Below the pieces are notes generated by a model. It worked only from the letters and a program-made list of their open reading frames with translations. It was not told the DNA's origin and searched no databases. Made by a program: the position numbers and the translations under genes. Shown piece by piece: positions 23,277 to 32,101 of a DNA stretch of 39,140 nucleotides (the first letter of the stretch is position 1; every line of letters begins with the position of its first letter). The stretch covers positions 59,207-98,346 of the forward strand of contig PFRX01000043.1 of assembly GCA_002788775.1 (NCBI GenBank), in the 5' to 3' direction. The stretch comes from Candidatus Peregrinibacteria bacterium CG_4_9_14_0_2_um_filter_53_11 (GTDB taxonomy: Bacteria; Patescibacteriota; Gracilibacteria; UBA1369; UM-FILTER-53-11).

Positions 23277-25568
23277 ATGGGAGTACCAACGCAGCTGCGT
23301 AACTATATCGTTTTAGTCACTAGTTTGGTGTTGCTGGGATGGGGCATTGCGACCCCTCTCGCAACTCCACGAGCGCAGGCGGCAAGCTCGCCCAGCCCGG
23401 AGATAACAGCCCTTTTCGGAAGCAGCTACCTCCCCGGGGAACGAGTAACTCGCCGGAGCTTTTCAGAGGCTCTTTTCCAACTCCAACAAAAGCACCCTTC
23501 CGTCAAACCATTTGAGTCCGCCTCGCCGCTTTATACTCGCTGGCAAGATGCGGTAAAAAATGTCTGCGTCTCACTCGGATGGAAGCGCCTCCCCAATTTC
23601 AGTCTCTGTGCCTACGAGATCAAGAAAGCCGGCATACTCTTTGATCCCCTTCCGGAAACACTTCTTCGGAGCCCCTACATAACCTACGAGGAGCTCGCCA
23701 CGCTCATTGAGCGTGGCCTTATACACAGCGGGCTGGAGGAAGGTGTATTAATGGTGCCCGCCACAACGACCAGCCCGACACCGCCGCCACTATCCCTTGA
23801 CGATACGAATGTTCCTCCCCGTGCACTTCCTCAGCTGAGCTTCCAGCAGGCTCCGAATATACCGCTCAGTACAACCTACTTCACAAACATAACCCTCGAT
23901 GAGCCACTCAGCCGGCAGTTCTACCTGGACGAGGTCTACTACCTAAAAGGCAGCATCGATAGTGGAGACTACGAGGATATATTTGCCTTTGTCTGCTGGA
24001 ATGGCGACTCGAGCTGCAGCAGCCCCACGAACTTTTCCGCCTCGGTAACCAACGGACGATTTAGTATTCCCCTAACTCTCAATCAAGCGGGAAATATTAA
24101 AATCGGTCTGATTCCGGGACGATCGGGTGAGAGTAAGACGGCAACTATCTCTATCCTGCCGGAAGAGCCGGTGAGCTCCGGTGCCGGTGAGCAGCCCACT
24201 ACTCTAAGCTCAAGTTACGCAGAAGGAGAGACTCGCTTCCAGTGGAGTGGCGGTAACTCGGGAGAGTTGCATCGGCTAGTGTTTTTTCAAGGAAATAAAC
24301 GTCGGGACTATATCTTTCAGCAGTCTATAAACTCCTTCACCCCACCATCCAAAGACTTCAACTCGTTCACTACCGGAGCGGCATCATGGTACGTCCAAGA
24401 TGGCCCTTCACGCAGCACCATAAAAAGTATCTCACTCACACGGCAGATGCAGTATAAAACGAGTCCAGGCGAGTTACAGATACTGAGTCTTAAAGAAGTC
24501 TATCCCGCACCGACAACACTGACTTTTAGGGGCACTGCTCTCGTAACACTTTCAAAAAGAGCAGCGGTAACACTCCCCAATGGTTTCGTAGAAGAGTTCA
24601 TTTTTTCCGACAAAAATATCAATCCCGGCGAGACGTTCGAAGTTAAGTACACAATGAAAAATACAGGTACCTACATCTTCGAGATCAACAACACGGGAGG
24701 GGCCGCGGCTCTGAATGTTCCTATTTATGTGGGCAGCTCAACTCCCCTCTTGCCTGACTTCTTCGCCCTTAATACGCCTCATCTTGACACAGCCCCTCTG
24801 GGGGAACTGAGCTCAGCACGAGAGCGACTCCTCAACCTGATAAATGCGGACCGAGCAGCTCATGGTCTCAACTCAATAACGGTCTCCACAGAGCTGGATA
24901 CCGTGGCTCAGGCACACTCCGAGAATATGGGAAGTGGCAACTTCTTCGCCCACATAGACCCCCAGGGACGCTCACCTGATGACCGACGACGTGCAGCGGG
25001 AGTCACAACACCCATTCGCGAAAACCTCGGTCGCTCGACCAGCATTGAACTCACTCAAGAAGGGCTTATGCGAAGCCCCGTTCACCGGGATGCGATTCTT
25101 GATCCCGATATCAAACGCGTAGGATTAGGCATCGTAAAAGATGCCACGGGTTACTACTATATCACTCAGAACTTTGCGCGCGATCCACTCACCCCAACTG
25201 AGCTTGCGGCGATCCAAAATGATCTTTACGCGGAGGCACAAGCTTACCGAAAGAGCCAGAACATTATCACTATCTCACGCGACCAGTCACTTGAGACTAT
25301 CGCAGCGACCTGGTCGGGACGAATGATTGATGAGGAGTTCTTTGGCCTAACCGACAGCGATGGAAACGCACTGGCTCAAAACGTGCGCGCACTAGGCGTT
25401 ACTTCAAGCATTCAGCTCTATGCCCTCAAAACCAGTGACTACAAAAATCTCATCGAAGAACTTGTCGAAGAGGCCGCAATGAATAATAGTACCTACGCAC
25501 ACTTGGGCATCGGACTTGGCCTTGATGAGCTCGGTGAGATTTATATGACCGTTATCTACACTCCATGA
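23277..25568 (+). CDS. Secreted CAP (SCP/PR-1) domain protein
   Basis: 763 residues. There is a signal peptide (1-35, ending TPRAQA). The N-terminal region holds SLH-like stretches (GERVTRRSFSEALFQL and ITYEELATLIERGL), a Pro/Thr linker, and two beta-rich regions. A CAP domain lies around 515-640 (ARERLLNLINADRAAHGLNSI, AHSENMGSGNFFAHIDPQGRSP, GLGIVKDATGYYYITQNFA). A second, degenerate CAP-like segment follows to the end (DLYAEAQAYRKSQN..., YAHLGIGLGLDELGEIYMTVIY). CAP proteins are extracellular with varied roles; the SLH-like region suggests wall association. The stop TGA overlaps the start of the LCP gene (ATGA), making it the first gene of a wall-assembly operon. The function within this operon is inferred. 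Confidence 0.85.
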   Translation: MGVPTQLRNYIVLVTSLVLLGWGIATPLATPRAQAASSPSPEITALFGSSYLPGERVTRRSFSEALFQLQQKHPSVKPFESASPLYTRWQDAVKNVCVSLGWKRLPNFSLCAYEIKKAGILFDPLPETLLRSPYITYEELATLIERGLIHSGLEEGVLMVPATTTSPTPPPLSLDDTNVPPRALPQLSFQQAPNIPLSTTYFTNITLDEPLSRQFYLDEVYYLKGSIDSGDYEDIFAFVCWNGDSSCSSPTNFSASVTNGRFSIPLTLNQAGNIKIGLIPGRSGESKTATISILPEEPVSSGAGEQPTTLSSSYAEGETRFQWSGGNSGELHRLVFFQGNKRRDYIFQQSINSFTPPSKDFNSFTTGAASWYVQDGPSRSTIKSISLTRQMQYKTSPGELQILSLKEVYPAPTTLTFRGTALVTLSKRAAVTLPNGFVEEFIFSDKNINPGETFEVKYTMKNTGTYIFEINNTGGAAALNVPIYVGSSTPLLPDFFALNTPHLDTAPLGELSSARERLLNLINADRAAHGLNSITVSTELDTVAQAHSENMGSGNFFAHIDPQGRSPDDRRRAAGVTTPIRENLGRSTSIELTQEGLMRSPVHRDAILDPDIKRVGLGIVKDATGYYYITQNFARDPLTPTELAAIQNDLYAEAQAYRKSQNIITISRDQSLETIAATWSGRMIDEEFFGLTDSDGNALAQNVRALGVTSSIQLYALKTSDYKNLIEELVEEAAMNNSTYAHLGIGLGLDELGEIYMTVIYTP

Positions 25569-27064
25569 CGCAATTTACCAGGAAACGAATACGAAAACGC
25601 CCGCCCAGACAGCCGATGAGTCCCACTCTCAAACACCACCTTCTGGTGGGAGTGGGCGCCGTTGTTTCCCTTATAATTGTCTACTATGTAGGACTCCAAG
25701 TAATCCAACAGCTCAGTGGCTCGCGACTGATCGCCTTTTTTTCAGGGCTTTTCGGACAGGAGCTAGTGGCTGATGAAAATGACCACACGAACGTCCTCCT
25801 TCTGGGTATTGGCGGAGAAGGACACTCCGGAGAGGATCTTACCGATACGATTATCGTCGCCAGCATTGATCAAAAAACCAAGTGGGTGAGCATGCTTTCG
25901 ATTCCCCGTGATCTCTACGTGAGCTCGAGCATGGGCCAGAGCCGCGTCAACAAGCTCTATGAGTACGGAAAGGCTAAGTGGGACTCACAGATAGGCCTCG
26001 ATTTTACGCGTGATACCATCTCAGAGGTTCTGGACATTCCGATTCACTATGTAGCAAAGGTAGATTTCGCCGCGTTTGAAAAGGTTGTCGACAGTGTTGG
26101 GGGGATCGACATCTACGTTGAGCATGCCATCAACGACCCTTTCTATCCACTCGACGGGACCTATGATTACGCGCCATTCTCGATCGCAAAAGGCATGAAC
26201 CATTTAGATGGAAAGACGGCACTCAAATATGTGCGTTCAAGAAAAACCAGCTCCGACTTCGACCGTAGTGAGCGACAGCAACAGGCGCTTATCGCTCTAA
26301 GAGATAAGGCGAATGAATATGGCAAGCTCAGCAAAGCTCGCTTTATTCGCGATCTCTACTACTCCCTCTCGGATCACGTCCAGACAGACCTCAGCATAAG
26401 AGAGATTATCTCATTTGCCGATTTTGCGGCCTCGTGGGACTCAGCTAAACGCAACTCAGCAACAATTCACGATGACCCCTCTCAAAAAGGAGGATTCCTT
26501 TACACACCGGATCGTAGCCTCTACGGCGGAGCCTTCGTTCTCATCCCGGCAGGAGGTCTCGATCAGCTCAGAACCTACGCGCGCTTTGTTCTTTATGAGG
26601 ACAAGGGAGAAGCCGGCGACTCAATTGCGATCCTGAACGGGACCAAAATTCCGGGCTTCGCCGGAAGCGCACGAGCAGTGATCCAACGCTATGGCATACA
26701 TGTTGAAGAGACTGCAAATGCTCGGGAACAAGACCTGACAGCAACGCGCTGGTATGTCCTCAACCCCACCGGAGAGGAGCTCCTGCCCTTCCTGACAAGG
26801 CTGATTCCGGGAGAGGTTGTACGCGAGGTTCCTCAGGAATACCTGGACGACCCAACACTCTCCCCACTCTCACTCATCCTCGAGCTGGGACCCGAGAGCA
26901 AAAAGGTTCTTTCCGAACAAGACGTCTTCAGCGGACTGGTTTCAATTCCTCAACCAACCTCAACGAGTTCGACCGAGTCGGAGTCCTCAACAGCTGCTCA
27001 AGAGCCTGATGATGCCCCCGCCAGTTCGTCGAGCGAGTTAGACGACCTCCCAGCACAACAATAA
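25565..27064 (+). CDS. LytR-CpsA-Psr (LCP) family protein with LytR_C domain
   Basis: LCP enzymes transfer lipid-linked glycopolymers onto peptidoglycan at the outer membrane face. The 499 residues comprise a basic cytoplasmic tail, one transmembrane helix (about 27-48), and an LCP domain around 75-255 with NVLLLGIGG, DLTDTIIVAS, SIPRDLYV, VGGIDIYVE, DGKTALKYVRSRK and SDFDRSERQQQ, including the conserved Asp and Arg residues that bind the pyrophosphate. A LytR_C-like domain follows around 345-430 (SIAILNGTKIPGFAGSARAVIQ), then a Ser/Glu/Pro-rich acidic tail. It overlaps the CAP gene by four bases and precedes dacA by eight, so translation is probably coupled. The polymer it attaches is unknown; UppP and MraY supply related lipid chemistry. 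Confidence 0.93.
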   Translation: MTQFTRKRIRKRPPRQPMSPTLKHHLLVGVGAVVSLIIVYYVGLQVIQQLSGSRLIAFFSGLFGQELVADENDHTNVLLLGIGGEGHSGEDLTDTIIVASIDQKTKWVSMLSIPRDLYVSSSMGQSRVNKLYEYGKAKWDSQIGLDFTRDTISEVLDIPIHYVAKVDFAAFEKVVDSVGGIDIYVEHAINDPFYPLDGTYDYAPFSIAKGMNHLDGKTALKYVRSRKTSSDFDRSERQQQALIALRDKANEYGKLSKARFIRDLYYSLSDHVQTDLSIREIISFADFAASWDSAKRNSATIHDDPSQKGGFLYTPDRSLYGGAFVLIPAGGLDQLRTYARFVLYEDKGEAGDSIAILNGTKIPGFAGSARAVIQRYGIHVEETANAREQDLTATRWYVLNPTGEELLPFLTRLIPGEVVREVPQEYLDDPTLSPLSLILELGPESKKVLSEQDVFSGLVSIPQPTSTSSTESESSTAAQEPDDAPASSSSELDDLPAQQ

Positions 27065-27072
27065 CTTCCCCT

Positions 27073-27981
27073 ATGTTAACGAGCCTTATCTACGCCCTCA
27101 TCCTCGAAACGTTCGACTCTTCCTACGGGACAGTTGCAGCCACCCTACCTCCTCAAATTGTAGCTCAAGGATACGCACAAAACTCCGTCCTCACACTGGG
27201 CGAGAACCGTGCAGTGCCCGAAAAAATAACGCGAAGTCTCGGCCCCGTTGTCGAGGCGGCCGCCGTTTTTTCAGTTGAGCTTGAGAGCGGAACTCCCCTC
27301 CTCTCAACGCGGATTTTTGACCGCCGCGCGATCGCCTCAATCACAAAACTTGTTACGGCCATGGTGATACTGGACAACCACAAACTCGACGAGGTCCTAA
27401 CCGTGAGTAATAATGCCGCGGGCCAAGAAGGCTCTAGAATGTGGCTAAAAACAGGTGAAGAGATCAGAGTCGAGGAGGCCATGCGGGGGCTGCTCATCTC
27501 ATCGGGAAATGATGCCGCCGTGGCTCTGGCCGAGTATGATGCCGGCAGTGAGGAGGCCTTCGTCAAAAAGATGAACGACAAAGCTCAGGCACTTGGCCTG
27601 AAAAATACCCACTTCTCAAATTCTAAAGGTTTCGATAGCCAGTACAACTACTCAACAGCCTTTGACGTCATGGTCTTCAGCCGAGCCGCCTTTCAGTATC
27701 CATTCATACGAGAAAGCGCACATACACAATCGCTGGAAGTTCAGTCGGCAGACGGGAGCATAACTCACAAGCTTGAGACTACGGACGAGCTGCTCGGAGA
27801 CTCCGACTTCGCTTTCAGGGGACTAAAAACGGGAACCACACCTCTCGCCGGTGAGTCGTTTGTCTCAGTTGTGGAGCTCTACCCGGGACACACAATCTTA
27901 ACGGTTGTATTGGGGAGCCGCGCACGCTTTAAGGAGACCAAAATAATTCTTGATTGGATTCGTCGCAACTACTCATTTTAA
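27073..27981 (+). CDS. dacA: D-alanyl-D-alanine carboxypeptidase (peptidase S11)
   Basis: Trims the terminal D-Ala from peptidoglycan stem peptides. All three penicillin-binding motifs are present: SITK with Ser89 and Lys92, SGN at 144-146, and KTG at 252-254. The 302-residue protein lacks the C-terminal beta-domain and amphipathic anchor of classical PBP5. The N-terminus (LTSLIYALIL) is a short hydrophobic stretch that may serve as a weak signal or anchor. It lies third in the CAP-LCP-dacA-mraY operon, eight bases after the LCP gene and 14 before mraY. The pyrimidine run TTCCCCT directly before ATG is typical of starts in this window. Confidence 0.92.
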   Translation: MLTSLIYALILETFDSSYGTVAATLPPQIVAQGYAQNSVLTLGENRAVPEKITRSLGPVVEAAAVFSVELESGTPLLSTRIFDRRAIASITKLVTAMVILDNHKLDEVLTVSNNAAGQEGSRMWLKTGEEIRVEEAMRGLLISSGNDAAVALAEYDAGSEEAFVKKMNDKAQALGLKNTHFSNSKGFDSQYNYSTAFDVMVFSRAAFQYPFIRESAHTQSLEVQSADGSITHKLETTDELLGDSDFAFRGLKTGTTPLAGESFVSVVELYPGHTILTVVLGSRARFKETKIILDWIRRNYSF

Positions 27982-27995
27982 CCTCAGCCAAAACT

Positions 27996-29075
27996 ATGTT
28001 CCCGCTTGGATTTGAACTCCAGGATGTCCTACGCCACTTCTACCTTATCTTTGGAGTCACACTCCTGGCCTTTATCTTGGTAATGCTTCTTACCAAACCC
28101 TTTTACAGAATCTTGATAAAACATGGGGTGAGAAAACAGCTCCGTGACACCGCGGCAGATGGGGGAAGCGCCTCGATCTTTAATCAGCTGCACGCCAGCA
28201 AAAGCGGAACCCCCACCATGGGAGGAGTTCTGATATGGCTCACAGTCGCTATAATAGTTCTAATTTCGCCACTGGCTCAGTGGCTGGGTCTTGCTCGCTT
28301 TTCACTGCTCAACCGAAATGAGACCTACCTCCCGATCTTTACGCTTATCTCTACCGGCCTCCTGGGCCTGCTGGACGACTACCTCAATATTCGGGGAGGC
28401 AAGAACAAAGGGCTCAAGGTTAAACCCAAGTTTTTCTGGCTAACCCTCTTCGCACTCGCGGGCGGCCTCTGGTTCTACTACAAACTGGGCTACGATCTTA
28501 TTCATATCCCCGGCTACGGAGACCTGGCACTCGGCCCCTGGTACATCGCCCTCTTCACCTTTATAGTTGTAGCGGGAGCTAACGCCGTCAACATAACCGA
28601 CGGGCTCGACGGGCTCGCGGGCGGGCTCACTCTGATAACGTTTACAGCTCTCGGCATCATCGCTTATTTCCAAGGACTCGTCATCCTCGCCGCCTTCTGT
28701 GGAATGATTGTCGGGACAACAATGGCCTTCCTCTGGTTCAACATTCCTCCCGCTCTCTTCTATATGGGAGACACGGGCGCACTGGCTCTGGGAGCAACGA
28801 TGGGTGTTATCGCCATGCTCACCAACTCCGCCGTCGTCCTCCCACTGGTCGCCTTCATCTTTGTTGTAGAAGCTGCCTCATCGAGCATTCAACTTCTCTC
28901 AAAACGCTGGTTTAAAAGAAAAGTTTTCCTCATTGCTCCCCTTCACCACCACTTTGAAGCACGCGGCTGGGGTGAGGCAAAAGTGGTTATGCGTTTTTGG
29001 ATTGTGGGAGCACTCATCGCTTTCTTGGGAGTCCTACTGCATCTACTCAGTCTGCTTCCCCGCATCCCCGCCTAA
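27996..29075 (+). CDS. mraY: Phospho-N-acetylmuramoyl-pentapeptide transferase
   Basis: Membrane enzyme that joins phospho-MurNAc-pentapeptide to undecaprenyl phosphate, making lipid I. From ATG 27996 the protein has 359 residues, normal for the family. The motifs in order are KSGTPTMGGVLIWL, LLGLLDDYLN (catalytic Asp pair), NITDGLDGLAGG, FYMGDTGALALGA, and the C-terminal APLHHHFEARGW triple-His motif. About ten membrane helices can be drawn. Its placement after the CAP, LCP and carboxypeptidase genes, rather than in a dcw cluster with rsmH and ftsL, is unusual. Its last 33 bases overlap the 3' end of the convergent FecR-like gene. Confidence 0.96.
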   Translation: MFPLGFELQDVLRHFYLIFGVTLLAFILVMLLTKPFYRILIKHGVRKQLRDTAADGGSASIFNQLHASKSGTPTMGGVLIWLTVAIIVLISPLAQWLGLARFSLLNRNETYLPIFTLISTGLLGLLDDYLNIRGGKNKGLKVKPKFFWLTLFALAGGLWFYYKLGYDLIHIPGYGDLALGPWYIALFTFIVVAGANAVNITDGLDGLAGGLTLITFTALGIIAYFQGLVILAAFCGMIVGTTMAFLWFNIPPALFYMGDTGALALGATMGVIAMLTNSAVVLPLVAFIFVVEAASSSIQLLSKRWFKRKVFLIAPLHHHFEARGWGEAKVVMRFWIVGALIAFLGVLLHLLSLLPRIPA

Positions 29076-31373
29076 CTCATCGGAGCTTTCAAGAAGCGGA
29101 AGAAATTCAGGAGTAACTGGTGGGAGCCGCTTAAGTTCTTTTGCGATGTCGTCAAAGGGAAGGAGCAGTTCTTCAGGCTGCACAACCGGTAGTCCGTCGT
29201 GCAGACGAGCAGATGCGCTATGTCCCGCCTCGAGTATCTCTTCGAGAGTGAGTTCGGGAAGTTCCGGTGCGGCACCACGCTCTTTCACCTCGGTTGTTGT
29301 ATCCGTATCACCCTGCTGCACCGCACGGGCAGGGCCGGTCACAGAGATAACTTGAGTGTCGGTACGAATGATGACGCGGTTCCCGATAAGACGGACATCG
29401 AGAATTGACTTACCGTTAACATCAAAGCTCTGAATAGCCTCGAGCTTTTCTATGACCTCCGGGCTGAGCTGCCCCCCTCGAACATCCAGAACCGCCTCTC
29501 CAAGTTTGGCAAGCGAGTCCGTTCTAACGTGTGCAATGCTCTCCTTGAGAGCGCCGGCTGAGAGGAGATCATCATAAAGTTGTTTCTTACGAGCCTCTTC
29601 TTCTTCCCTCCGCCGCTCGGCTTGATAGCCGGTCGGATCGTTTGCAAGAGCGGAAAGATCAACCGGAGTGGAAACCGGCTTAAGTGGAGCTCTGATACTC
29701 TCAAGCACCTTGATGTCCTCGAATTTAGCATCGAGCAAGACGCTCACCGCCTTCTCACGCTCCTCGCGAGGAAGAACTTTTAGATCCTCAACGAGCTGGT
29801 CGAGCTTCTTACTATAAGCCTCAACCTGGCGCTGCGCAGCGGATGAGTCACCCTGCTGAGCAAGATCGTGTGCCTCAAGAAGTTTTTGTGCGGCAAACTC
29901 AAGCTGCCCCTGAGTCTTCTCAACTGTTGTCTGGGCAATATTCAGGCGAGTCTCCGCAATAACCTCCTTCAAAGCGTAGAGCTCTTCGCTAGGCAAGACG
30001 AGACTGAGCTGTTTCTGGTGGCTTCCTATGACCTCTCGCATCTGGTTGCGAAGCTCACCAACACGAACATCTCCATCATACTGATGTTCTCTAATCCAAT
30101 CGGCAACCGCCTCTATGTTGCGCTTAAAAGAGCCAACGGCCAGCTCAGCCGCTCTAGTCTGCCCTGAGGCGTAGAGAGCCTCGGCCTCTCCGAGCTTTTT
30201 ATTAGCCTGACTCAAGAGACGCTTCTGGCGCTCGAGTGGACTGGGGCTCAGTGCAATACGTGTCTCATCGCTAAACTCCGAGAAGGAGTAGAGTACATCG
30301 CCGGGGACGAGTCCACCTCCGTCACGCAAGAGTCCCTGCGCCTCAGCCTTAATAGTGGCGATATAGCGCTCGTCTTGGGAAAGATTATTCTGGACCCACT
30401 GATCCTCCTGAGTATCTCCATCCGAAATCTGCGAGATGAGTGGGCGTGTGGAGCCCGTCTCCCCAACCTCGGCCGAGTAGCCGCGAACCAAGGTAGTCTC
30501 AACCACACGGTTAGTATTGGCTACAAGCAGGTCGACACTATTCTGGAAGGCGGAGACCGTAGCTCTACCGTCCTCTATAAAGTTTACATCAAAAGCCGCC
30601 TTTCGCTTGGCGACAGCAACGGCATTGGCGGCATTAACCTGAAAACGGGAAAAAACGCTGACCAAGTTGATAACACGACTCCAGAGCCGGCCCTTCGTGA
30701 GAGAGACTTCAACAAATGTCTCGGTGGTATTGCGGGGATTGACACCAAGCTGCAGGAGCTTAACTTCCGTATTGGATCCCAGACGGCTCACACTCTGGTC
30801 CAGAAAGCGGAGGATAGCACCCGACTCGACACCAGTCTGCACAACATCATCGGGAAGAAGAACGAAGCCGGGCTCTACAGGAAAAGACTCACCACCACGC
30901 GTAACGGTGACTTCACCATCAACACCCTGAATGAGGGTCTTGTAGGAAGCCTCAGTTACTTGAGGACTTACAAAACTGCTCAGTACGAGTGTTGCCAGAA
31001 AAATCGCTCCCATTGCAACCGCCGAGAACTGCCTCAAGGACCCCGACCAGCCAAGGAAGGCCGAACGCGCCTTTGGTAGAAAACCTCGGTTTCTATCAAA
31101 CTCACGAAGAAGCGTCAGCTTCTCCTTAAGCATGAGACGAAAAACAGGATCGGGCCGAATCTTCTCGGAAAGGTTCTTGAGAGCATCAACCAGGATCGGT
31201 TCGGCAGTGGGTTCCTTTTGCATAGCCGAAGAGCGAACCGAGTGGAGCAGTCGCTCCTTCAATCGACTCTTAGAGTTCTTCGAGAGCTGAGGAAAGCGAC
31301 TACCGCGCGAGCGGAGGCTGGCTTCAAGCTCAGAGAGGGAATCATCATTTTTGAGGAAGTCTAACAGTGCCAT
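29043..31373 (-). CDS. FecR-domain transmembrane protein with DUF5667-like region (putative anti-sigma factor)
   Basis: From ATG 31373 (MALLDFLKNDD) the protein has 776 residues. A helical cytoplasmic region (1-115) contains paired RLKERLLHSVR and RLMLKEKLTLLREF helices that could grip a sigma factor. A transmembrane helix lies at 117-137. A FecR domain follows at about 150-310 (GVDGEVTVTRGGESFPVEPGFVLLPDDVVQTG, RLWSRVINL). A DUF5667-like helical region lies around 360-430 (SPLERQKRLLSQANKKLGEAEALYASGQ), then more coiled coil. The sigma gene ends 34 bases upstream, so the pair likely forms a sigma/anti-sigma unit with an external sensor. The earlier start at 31424 would overlap the sigma gene and lacks support. 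Confidence 0.82.
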   Translation of the reverse strand: MALLDFLKNDDSLSELEASLRSRGSRFPQLSKNSKSRLKERLLHSVRSSAMQKEPTAEPILVDALKNLSEKIRPDPVFRLMLKEKLTLLREFDRNRGFLPKARSAFLGWSGSLRQFSAVAMGAIFLATLVLSSFVSPQVTEASYKTLIQGVDGEVTVTRGGESFPVEPGFVLLPDDVVQTGVESGAILRFLDQSVSRLGSNTEVKLLQLGVNPRNTTETFVEVSLTKGRLWSRVINLVSVFSRFQVNAANAVAVAKRKAAFDVNFIEDGRATVSAFQNSVDLLVANTNRVVETTLVRGYSAEVGETGSTRPLISQISDGDTQEDQWVQNNLSQDERYIATIKAEAQGLLRDGGGLVPGDVLYSFSEFSDETRIALSPSPLERQKRLLSQANKKLGEAEALYASGQTRAAELAVGSFKRNIEAVADWIREHQYDGDVRVGELRNQMREVIGSHQKQLSLVLPSEELYALKEVIAETRLNIAQTTVEKTQGQLEFAAQKLLEAHDLAQQGDSSAAQRQVEAYSKKLDQLVEDLKVLPREEREKAVSVLLDAKFEDIKVLESIRAPLKPVSTPVDLSALANDPTGYQAERRREEEEARKKQLYDDLLSAGALKESIAHVRTDSLAKLGEAVLDVRGGQLSPEVIEKLEAIQSFDVNGKSILDVRLIGNRVIIRTDTQVISVTGPARAVQQGDTDTTTEVKERGAAPELPELTLEEILEAGHSASARLHDGLPVVQPEELLLPFDDIAKELKRLPPVTPEFLPLLESSDELGGDAGKQTE

Positions 31374-31407
31374 AGTCTCTTTATAAAACGAGAAAAGAGC
31401 AAAAACG

Positions 31408-32064
31408 TTACATCTCGGCACCACTAATACCGCGCTTCTCTAAAACGTTACGGAGTTGTCGGAGGGCGCGGAACTGAAGAATACGGAGTGCAGGCTGACT
31501 GCGTGCCATAATAAGGGCTATCTCATCGTTGTTGAGGCCGTTCATATATTTGAGTACAAGAACAGTCTTGTAGTCGTCCTTAAGCTCATCGAGAGCCTCA
31601 TCCAACGCCTCACGCTTGATGCGCCGATGAGCTCTACTCTGAGCGGCATACTCGTGTCGAGTATCGGGAAGCTGATCGGGAAGCTCTTGGGTCGTATGCT
31701 TCTGCATACGGTAAAAATCAACAACGATATTATGGGCAATACGGAAGATCCAGGCGGAGAAGCTGAACTTCTCGCGACGATACTGCCGGATGTTCTCCCA
31801 TGCCTTGAGAAAAACCAGCTCGGTAAGATCCTCGACCTCCTCAACCTGAACACGATAGTAGACATAACGATAGATGGGATCGACAAAGAGGTCATAAAGC
31901 TCGCCAAAGGAAGTACTATCTTCCGCCTGAGCCTGGGCGACAAGCTCCTCAACCCTCTCGCTTCTGAGGTCTTCTTGAGCACCACGCACAGTACGTTTAT
32001 GAGTTTTGATGGGGAGGGCGGCTCCTACATCGAGGATCGCGCCGTCATTCTGAGCATTATCCAT
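31408..32064 (-). CDS. ECF-type RNA polymerase sigma factor
   Basis: 218 residues. A disordered N-terminus is followed by region 2 (about 58-125: FGELYDLFVDPIYRYVYYRV, then AWIFRIAHNIVVDFYR) and region 4 (about 165-212: ALDELKDDYKTVLVLKYMNGLNNDEIALIM, with a helix-turn-helix). It lacks regions 1.1 and 3, as ECF factors do. It probably transcribes an envelope or stress regulon under control of the downstream FecR-like protein. The -10 TATACT is only eight bases before ATG, so its mRNA should be leaderless. Its regulon cannot be read from this window. Confidence 0.92.
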   Translation of the reverse strand: MDNAQNDGAILDVGAALPIKTHKRTVRGAQEDLRSERVEELVAQAQAEDSTSFGELYDLFVDPIYRYVYYRVQVEEVEDLTELVFLKAWENIRQYRREKFSFSAWIFRIAHNIVVDFYRMQKHTTQELPDQLPDTRHEYAAQSRAHRRIKREALDEALDELKDDYKTVLVLKYMNGLNNDEIALIMARSQPALRILQFRALRQLRNVLEKRGISGAEM

Positions 32065-32072
32065 GGCTCAAT

Positions 32073-32101
32073 AGTATACAATAAAATGCAAGAGATGTTA
32101 C
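32073..32101 (-). promoter_or_regulatory. Promoter of the ECF sigma gene
   Basis: On the minus strand GTAACA (32096-32101), a 17-base spacer and TATACT (32073-32078). Eight bases separate the -10 from ATG 32064. The -35 overlaps the end of fbp. The AAC in the -35 would also fit an ECF-type element and self-regulation, but this is not decidable. Confidence 0.55.
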
